Source of the DNA: a bacterium | GTDB taxonomy: Bacteria > KSB1 > UBA2214 | Reading direction: 5' to 3' | Assembly (NCBI GenBank): GCA_029560815.1 | Contig: JAKQKF010000293.1 | Span: 1 to 8,629, forward strand | Length of the DNA stretch: 8,629 nucleotides | Shown: piece by piece, positions 4,650-8,629 of the stretch | Layout of the letters: every line of letters begins with the position of its first letter | How positions within the stretch are numbered: the first letter of the stretch is position 1 | Translations under genes and position numbers: made by a program | The notes under the pieces: generated by a model | Seen by the model: the letters and a program-made list of their open reading frames with translations, nothing else | Told to the model about the DNA's origin: nothing | The model's database searches: none

Positions 4650-6959
4650 ATGGATGATCTCGATCTTTTAATGCCCGCCGGCGAGCAGCAGTCCGCTCCC
4701 ATGGATTTCGGCAAGTTTTTCGCCGGATTCTGGAAGCGTAAATATATCATCCTGCTCCTGACGCTCATCGGTGCGGCCTGGTTTTTCTGGGATTCCAAGA
4801 ACGAAAAGCCGGTTTACAGCACTTTCGCCACCATCAAGACGCGCAGTTTTGACACCGATGCGGAGGGCATCCTCAGCCGTGACCGTCAGGCTGAGCTGCG
4901 CAGCCGCAGCTTTGCCGAGCGCGTCACTGCGCGCATGGGGCTTGCTCTGCAGATGGGGACGAAGGCCGGCCCTCAGGGTGATGTTTTCAGTGAATTCCAT
5001 ACCACCACCAGTCCGACGCCGGGCAAATACAAAATCCAGGTTGACGACAACGGCACTTTCTCCATCTATCTGGTCGAGTATCCCAAGGAGACCCTGCTGG
5101 ACAGCCTCTCCGTCTGGGACGCAATCTCGAAGGAGTACACCTACGATGGCCTCACCTTCCGCCTCAATCCCAGGTGGGTGGAGAGTCCGCAGTTCGTCAA
5201 CTTCCGGATTCGCCCCTTTGAGCGGGCGGTCGCCGAACTGAACACCATGGTCACTGCCGAAGTGAGCAAGAACGGCAATCTGATGAAGCTGACCATCAAG
5301 GGCGAGGACCGCGACCATATCGCCGATCAGCTCAACCAGATCGCGGACATTTACGTCCAGGAGACCCTGTTGCTCAGGGACCGGGACGCCAACACCTACC
5401 GCAAGCGGCTCGAGGGGAGCCTCGAGGTCGCCGCCGCCAAGGTGCGGGAAGCCGATGCGGATCTGCGTAATTTCTTCTCCAAGTATCCCCTCTCCCTCGA
5501 TGCGGCCAAGCGGACCATCCTCGACGAGATGCAGCGCAACAGCTATACCCTGCGCGAGATCCCCCAGCAGCGCGAGCAGCTGACCCAGCTGCTCGAAAAA
5601 CTGGGTGAACCGGTGCTCGGCTCGGACCCGGAGCAGTACCGGCGGCTGATCGTGCGTCAGCTGGCCAATTTTTCCGCCATGCGCGATGAGCCCGCGCTCG
5701 CCCTGCTGCGTGACCAGCTCGACAGCCAGGAGAAGCAGCTGGGGGATCTGATGAGAGACTATTCGAACGATTACGCCCCTCTGGTCAGCCTGCGCACGAG
5801 CATCCGCGAGACCCAGGATAATATCATCGCCTTTGCCTCCAACTACCGCAACACCCTGGCGCAGAAAGAGAGCGAGACCCGGGTCAAGATGGCGGATATC
5901 CAGGCGCAGCAGCGGATGCTGCCCGATGATGAGTACCGTCTGATGGAGCTGGAGCGCAACAAGAAGGTCAGTGAGGACCATTATACCACACTTTACACCA
6001 AGCTGCAAAAGCTGGAGATCGCCGACGGCGGCGAGGGTGAGGACTTTGCGGTTCTGGACCGGGCGATCAAGCCGACCGTGCCGATCAACCCGAGCCAGTC
6101 GACCAAGGTCTTTATCGGGGCCGCTCTCGGTCTGGTGGCAGGACTGGCGTTGTCGCTCGGGATCGATCTCGCCGACCGCCATATCCGCACGCCCGGGGAT
6201 GTCGACCGGCACCTCAAACTCAAGGTGCTCGGAGCGATCCCCAATGTGGATTTCAAGGACATTCCCGAGTATCACGATCACGAAAAGGCCAAGCAGATCG
6301 ACCGGCAGCTGGTGACCCATGACTATTCGCCGACACCGATCGGCGAGGCTTACCGGGCGCTGCGCACGCAGATCATCTTTTCGCGCACCCATGAACGGCC
6401 CCACTCGATCGCGATCACCAGTGTCGCCCCGGAGGAGGGCAAGTCCTTCACGGCCTCGAATCTGGCGATCATCTTTGCGCAGCAGCGCACCAACACTCTG
6501 CTGGTCGATGCCGACCTTCGCCGCGGGGTTTTGCACAACACCTTCCAGATGCGCCGCGAGCCGGGGCTGGCCAACTATCTCAGCTCCAGCGTCACCCTCT
6601 CATCGATCGTGCAGCAGACCCACGTGCCCAATCTCTCCTTCATCAGCTGCGGGGTCCTGCTGCCCAATCCCTCGGAGCTGCTGGGTTCGCCGCTGATGCG
6701 CCGTTTTCTCGACGAGGCGAGCCGCAAATTCGATATCGTCCTTTTCGATACGCCGCCGCTGGATGCGGCGACCGACGCCGTCGTGCTCGGCACCCAGGTG
6801 AACGCCGTCGTGCTGGTGGTGCGAGCGGGCAAGACCAGGATCGGCAAGGCCAAGGAGAAGATGGAGATCTTTAATACCGTCCCTGTCAAACTCGTCGGCG
6901 CTGTACTCAACAGCTCGGATACCCAGCTGGTGCAGAACTACAGCTATTACCATTATTGA
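4650..6959 (+). CDS. Polysaccharide co-polymerase fused to BY-kinase (Wzc-like)
   Basis: This 769-residue inner-membrane protein controls chain length and export of exopolysaccharide and autophosphorylates on C-terminal tyrosines. The N-terminal Wzz-type part has a first membrane helix at about 32-47. The long periplasmic region (about 48-485) has extended coiled-coil character between about 250 and 460. A proline-rich stretch (KPTVPINP) precedes the second helix (487-509). The cytoplasmic kinase domain shows the EX2RX2R oligomerisation motif (Glu566, Arg569, Arg572), Walker A SVAPEEGKS (591-599, Lys598), Walker A' LLVDADLRR (617-625, Asp620 and Asp622) and Walker B IVLFDTPP (696-703, Asp700). 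The C-terminus YSYYHY supplies four tyrosines (764, 766, 767, 769). Membrane and kinase parts lie on one chain, as in proteobacterial Wzc and unlike the split CapA/CapB of Firmicutes. The gene follows the export gene after 14 bases with no clear ribosome site, so translation may be coupled. Confidence 0.94.
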   Translation: MDDLDLLMPAGEQQSAPMDFGKFFAGFWKRKYIILLLTLIGAAWFFWDSKNEKPVYSTFATIKTRSFDTDAEGILSRDRQAELRSRSFAERVTARMGLALQMGTKAGPQGDVFSEFHTTTSPTPGKYKIQVDDNGTFSIYLVEYPKETLLDSLSVWDAISKEYTYDGLTFRLNPRWVESPQFVNFRIRPFERAVAELNTMVTAEVSKNGNLMKLTIKGEDRDHIADQLNQIADIYVQETLLLRDRDANTYRKRLEGSLEVAAAKVREADADLRNFFSKYPLSLDAAKRTILDEMQRNSYTLREIPQQREQLTQLLEKLGEPVLGSDPEQYRRLIVRQLANFSAMRDEPALALLRDQLDSQEKQLGDLMRDYSNDYAPLVSLRTSIRETQDNIIAFASNYRNTLAQKESETRVKMADIQAQQRMLPDDEYRLMELERNKKVSEDHYTTLYTKLQKLEIADGGEGEDFAVLDRAIKPTVPINPSQSTKVFIGAALGLVAGLALSLGIDLADRHIRTPGDVDRHLKLKVLGAIPNVDFKDIPEYHDHEKAKQIDRQLVTHDYSPTPIGEAYRALRTQIIFSRTHERPHSIAITSVAPEEGKSFTASNLAIIFAQQRTNTLLVDADLRRGVLHNTFQMRREPGLANYLSSSVTLSSIVQQTHVPNLSFISCGVLLPNPSELLGSPLMRRFLDEASRKFDIVLFDTPPLDAATDAVVLGTQVNAVVLVVRAGKTRIGKAKEKMEIFNTVPVKLVGAVLNSSDTQLVQNYSYYHY

Positions 6960-6979
6960 GCGAAAGGCCGGATGCGACC

Positions 6980-7930
6980 ATGCATCTTCTCCTGACCGGC
7001 GGCGCCGGTTTCATCGGTTCCCACTTTACCCGCAAGCTGCTTGACGAGGGGCACGCGGTCGACTGTCTGGACAATTTCAACACCTACTATGATCCCGCCC
7101 TCAAGCGGGAGAATGTCCGTCCCTTTCTTGCTCATCCCCGCTACCGGCTCGTTGAGGGCGATATCCTTGACCGGCCGGGGCTGGATCGTCTTTTTGCGGA
7201 GCAGCGCTACGACAGCGTGGTCCATCTTGCCGCGCGGGCCGGGGTGCGGCCTTCGATCCGGGAGCCCCTGCTCTACGAGCAGGTCAATGTGCTCGGGACG
7301 ATGCACATCTTCGAGGCCTGCCGCCTGCACGGGGTAGGGAGGATCGTCTCGGCCTCCTCGTCATCGGTATATGGCAACAACAGCAAGGTTCCTTTCGCCG
7401 AGAGCGATCCGGTCGATCATCCGATTTCCCCCTACGCGGCGACCAAAAAGGCGGGCGAGCTGATGGCCTACACCTGGCACAATCTCTACGGCCTTTCGAT
7501 CAGCTGCATGCGCTTTTTCACGGTCTACGGCCCGCGGCAGCGGCCCGATATGGCGATCCACAAATTCGCCCGGCTCATCACCTCGGGAGAACCCATCCCG
7601 GTTTTCGGCGACGGCCGCTCGCGCCGCGACTATACCTACATCGACGACATCATCGGGGGGCTCTACGCCGCCCTGCTCCGCTGCGAGGGCTATCATATCT
7701 ACAATCTGGGTGAATCGAACACCATCGATCTGCTCGGGCTGATCCATCTGCTGGAGGAGGGACTGGGGCGCAAGGCGGAGCTCGAGTTTCATCCGGATCA
7801 ACCCGGCGATGTGCCGGTCACCTATGCCGATATCACCCTGGCGCGGAGGGAGCTCGATTACCGCCCGTCGACGCCGATCGAACAAGGTATCGCTCTTTTT
7901 TCCGAATGGTTCAAGAGCTGTCATAAATAG
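6980..7930 (+). CDS. NAD-dependent sugar epimerase, UDP-glucuronate 4-epimerase-like
   Basis: This 316-residue extended short-chain dehydrogenase/reductase interconverts nucleotide sugars in the cytoplasm, probably supplying a precursor (for example UDP-galacturonate from UDP-glucuronate) for the polysaccharide. The NAD-binding Rossmann motif TGGAGFIG is at residues 6-13, with Asp31 placed to bind the NAD ribose. The active site has Ser127 in SASSSSVYG, Tyr152 and Lys156 (YAATK). AARAGVRPSI and RFFTVYGPRQRPDMA are typical of the UDP-glucuronate 4-epimerase group, as is RRDYTYIDDI. GalE-like or dehydratase activity (GDP-mannose 4,6-dehydratase, dTDP-glucose 4,6-dehydratase) cannot be excluded from sequence alone. 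The start is placed at ATG 6980, which begins directly with MHLLLTGG as in relatives. An in-frame TTG at 6956 overlaps the wzc-like stop and lacks a ribosome site. A weak AAAGG lies at 6963-6967. Confidence 0.9.
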   Translation: MHLLLTGGAGFIGSHFTRKLLDEGHAVDCLDNFNTYYDPALKRENVRPFLAHPRYRLVEGDILDRPGLDRLFAEQRYDSVVHLAARAGVRPSIREPLLYEQVNVLGTMHIFEACRLHGVGRIVSASSSSVYGNNSKVPFAESDPVDHPISPYAATKKAGELMAYTWHNLYGLSISCMRFFTVYGPRQRPDMAIHKFARLITSGEPIPVFGDGRSRRDYTYIDDIIGGLYAALLRCEGYHIYNLGESNTIDLLGLIHLLEEGLGRKAELEFHPDQPGDVPVTYADITLARRELDYRPSTPIEQGIALFSEWFKSCHK

Positions 7931-7952
7931 TGCATCCATTGCCCGGTTGCGG

Positions 7953-7978
7953 GGTCAGCCAGCTGCGCAGCGCTGACC
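7953..7978 (+). other. Intercistronic stem-loop between epimerase and sugar transferase genes
   Basis: GGTCAGC (7953-7959) pairs perfectly with GCTGACC (7972-7978), and inside it GCTG (7962-7965) pairs with CAGC (7968-7971). A two-base bulge (CA, 7960-7961) interrupts the stem on one side. No T-run follows directly, so it is not a typical intrinsic terminator. It may mark mRNA processing or reduce expression of the next gene, whose start lies 25 bases downstream. Confidence 0.4.
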
Positions 7979-8003
7979 AGTGAATTTTGATGAAGTGAGC
8001 GGT

Positions 8004-8629
8004 ATGGTTTCTGAGAAGGAAAGATTCCTGGGGAATGTGATGCGGGTGGCGGATGTGCTCACTCTGCTCTTGACCTTTCCCCTGGCCTATTTCGTCGACG
8101 AGTACATCCGGACCGTCGCCGAGCTCAACGTCAAGGCCTACGCGGTCTCGCCGACCTTTTCGGGCTTTCTCTACTTCGCCTCCAACTACTGGATGATGAT
8201 CATCGGTTTTCCCATCATCTGGGCGGCGATTTTTTCCCTCTATGGCATCTACCGCAATTACCGCACCCGCTCCTTCAGAAAATACACCTGGCTCCTCTTC
8301 GTCTCGACGGTCTGGGCGACGATCGCCTCGGGCAGCCTGATCTTCATCCTCAAACTCGAGCTGGCCAGCCGTCTCTATTTCTCGGTATTTGTGATTCTGG
8401 CCTTTGCTCTTCTTCTGCTGGAGAGGAAGCTGCTGCTGCTCTTCCTCGACCGCATCCACAGCCGAGGGTACAACCGGGAGAACCTGCTCATCGTCGGCAC
8501 CGGCAAGCGGGCGCGCGATTTTATCCGTGCCATCAAGCTCCATTCGAACTGGGGCTTGCATATCGTCGGGCTCATCGATGACGAGCACGGCATGTACGGC
8601 AAGGAGGTCGACGGCTACCGGGTGATCGG
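8004..8629 (+). CDS. Polyprenyl-phosphate sugar-1-phosphate transferase, N-terminal part (cut by window end)
   Basis: Only the first 208 residues are present. The family (WbaP/WcaJ type) transfers a sugar-1-phosphate from a UDP-sugar to undecaprenyl phosphate in the inner membrane, the first step of repeat-unit assembly. Four membrane helices are visible at about 15-31, 62-83, 95-116 and 124-140. They are followed by a Rossmann-like domain opening with ENLLIVGTGKRA (Gly165-x-Gly167-x-x-Ala170) and continuing with VGLIDDE. This layout is that of the large members of the family. The catalytic C-terminal domain would lie beyond the window, so the sugar cannot be named. ATG 8004 is the likely start. 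GTG 7980 and ATG 8040 are in the same frame and possible; an in-frame stop at 7974-7976 limits the start upstream. Ribosome sites are weak for all three. The gene follows the epimerase after 73 bases. Confidence 0.88.
   Translation, partial: MVSEKERFLGNVMRVADVLTLLLTFPLAYFVDEYIRTVAELNVKAYAVSPTFSGFLYFASNYWMMIIGFPIIWAAIFSLYGIYRNYRTRSFRKYTWLLFVSTVWATIASGSLIFILKLELASRLYFSVFVILAFALLLLERKLLLLFLDRIHSRGYNRENLLIVGTGKRARDFIRAIKLHSNWGLHIVGLIDDEHGMYGKEVDGYRVI

Noticed and set aside
4668..6536. Minus-strand open frame of 622 codons
   Set aside because: It is antisense to the Wzc-like gene, whose Walker motifs, membrane helices and tyrosine tail are unmistakable. The translation has no recognisable domain.
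1..8629. CRISPR arrays, tRNA or rRNA genes, insertion sequences, attachment sites
   Set aside because: No repeat-spacer pattern, no structural RNA signature, no transposase gene and no terminal inverted repeats were seen. The transposase-like HTH pattern in the STAS protein is a short domain only, with no catalytic part.

Overview
The window is 8.6 kb of moderately GC-rich bacterial DNA with AT-rich intergenic patches. All recognisable genes lie on the + strand. The organism is probably Gram-negative (diderm): there is a lipoprotein of the CpoB/YbgF type, a Wza-type export protein with a signal peptide, and a Wzc-type co-polymerase/tyrosine kinase. The sequence alone does not fix the phylum. 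A non-proteobacterial diderm lineage (for example of the FCB/Calditrichota kind) or a delta-proteobacterium-like lineage would both fit; this is inference.

Layout. (1) Bases 1-1100 hold a self-contained unit: an extended -10 promoter, a coiled-coil/TPR envelope lipoprotein, and a strong intrinsic terminator. (2) Bases 1097-2795 hold a monocistronic glycogen synthase gene (glgA) with an AT-rich leader and its own probable terminator. (3) Bases 2697-3108 form a 412-base non-coding regulatory region. It contains the glgA terminator, a possible sigma-70 promoter, a near-perfect 18-bp palindrome and a very good -24/-12 (sigma-54) promoter match. (4) From 3109 to the window end runs an exopolysaccharide/capsule operon: a STAS-domain protein with an unusual basic, HTH-like C-terminal tail; a short single-SLBB polysaccharide export protein; a 769-residue Wzz/BY-kinase fusion; a UDP-sugar epimerase of the UDP-glucuronate 4-epimerase group; and the N-terminal part of a WbaP/WcaJ-type polyprenyl-phosphate sugar-1-phosphate transferase cut by the window end.

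How the genes work together. The truncated last gene would start repeat-unit assembly on undecaprenyl phosphate, and the epimerase would supply an activated sugar. The Wzc-like protein would control chain length through its C-terminal tyrosine cluster and ATPase domain, and the export protein would provide the route through the outer envelope. The first gene of the operon looks regulatory. Its STAS domain suggests partner switching, and its tail resembles a nucleic-acid-binding helix-turn-helix. Together with the sigma-54 promoter match just upstream, this is the most interesting part of the window: a possible activator-dependent polysaccharide operon led by its own STAS-HTH regulator.
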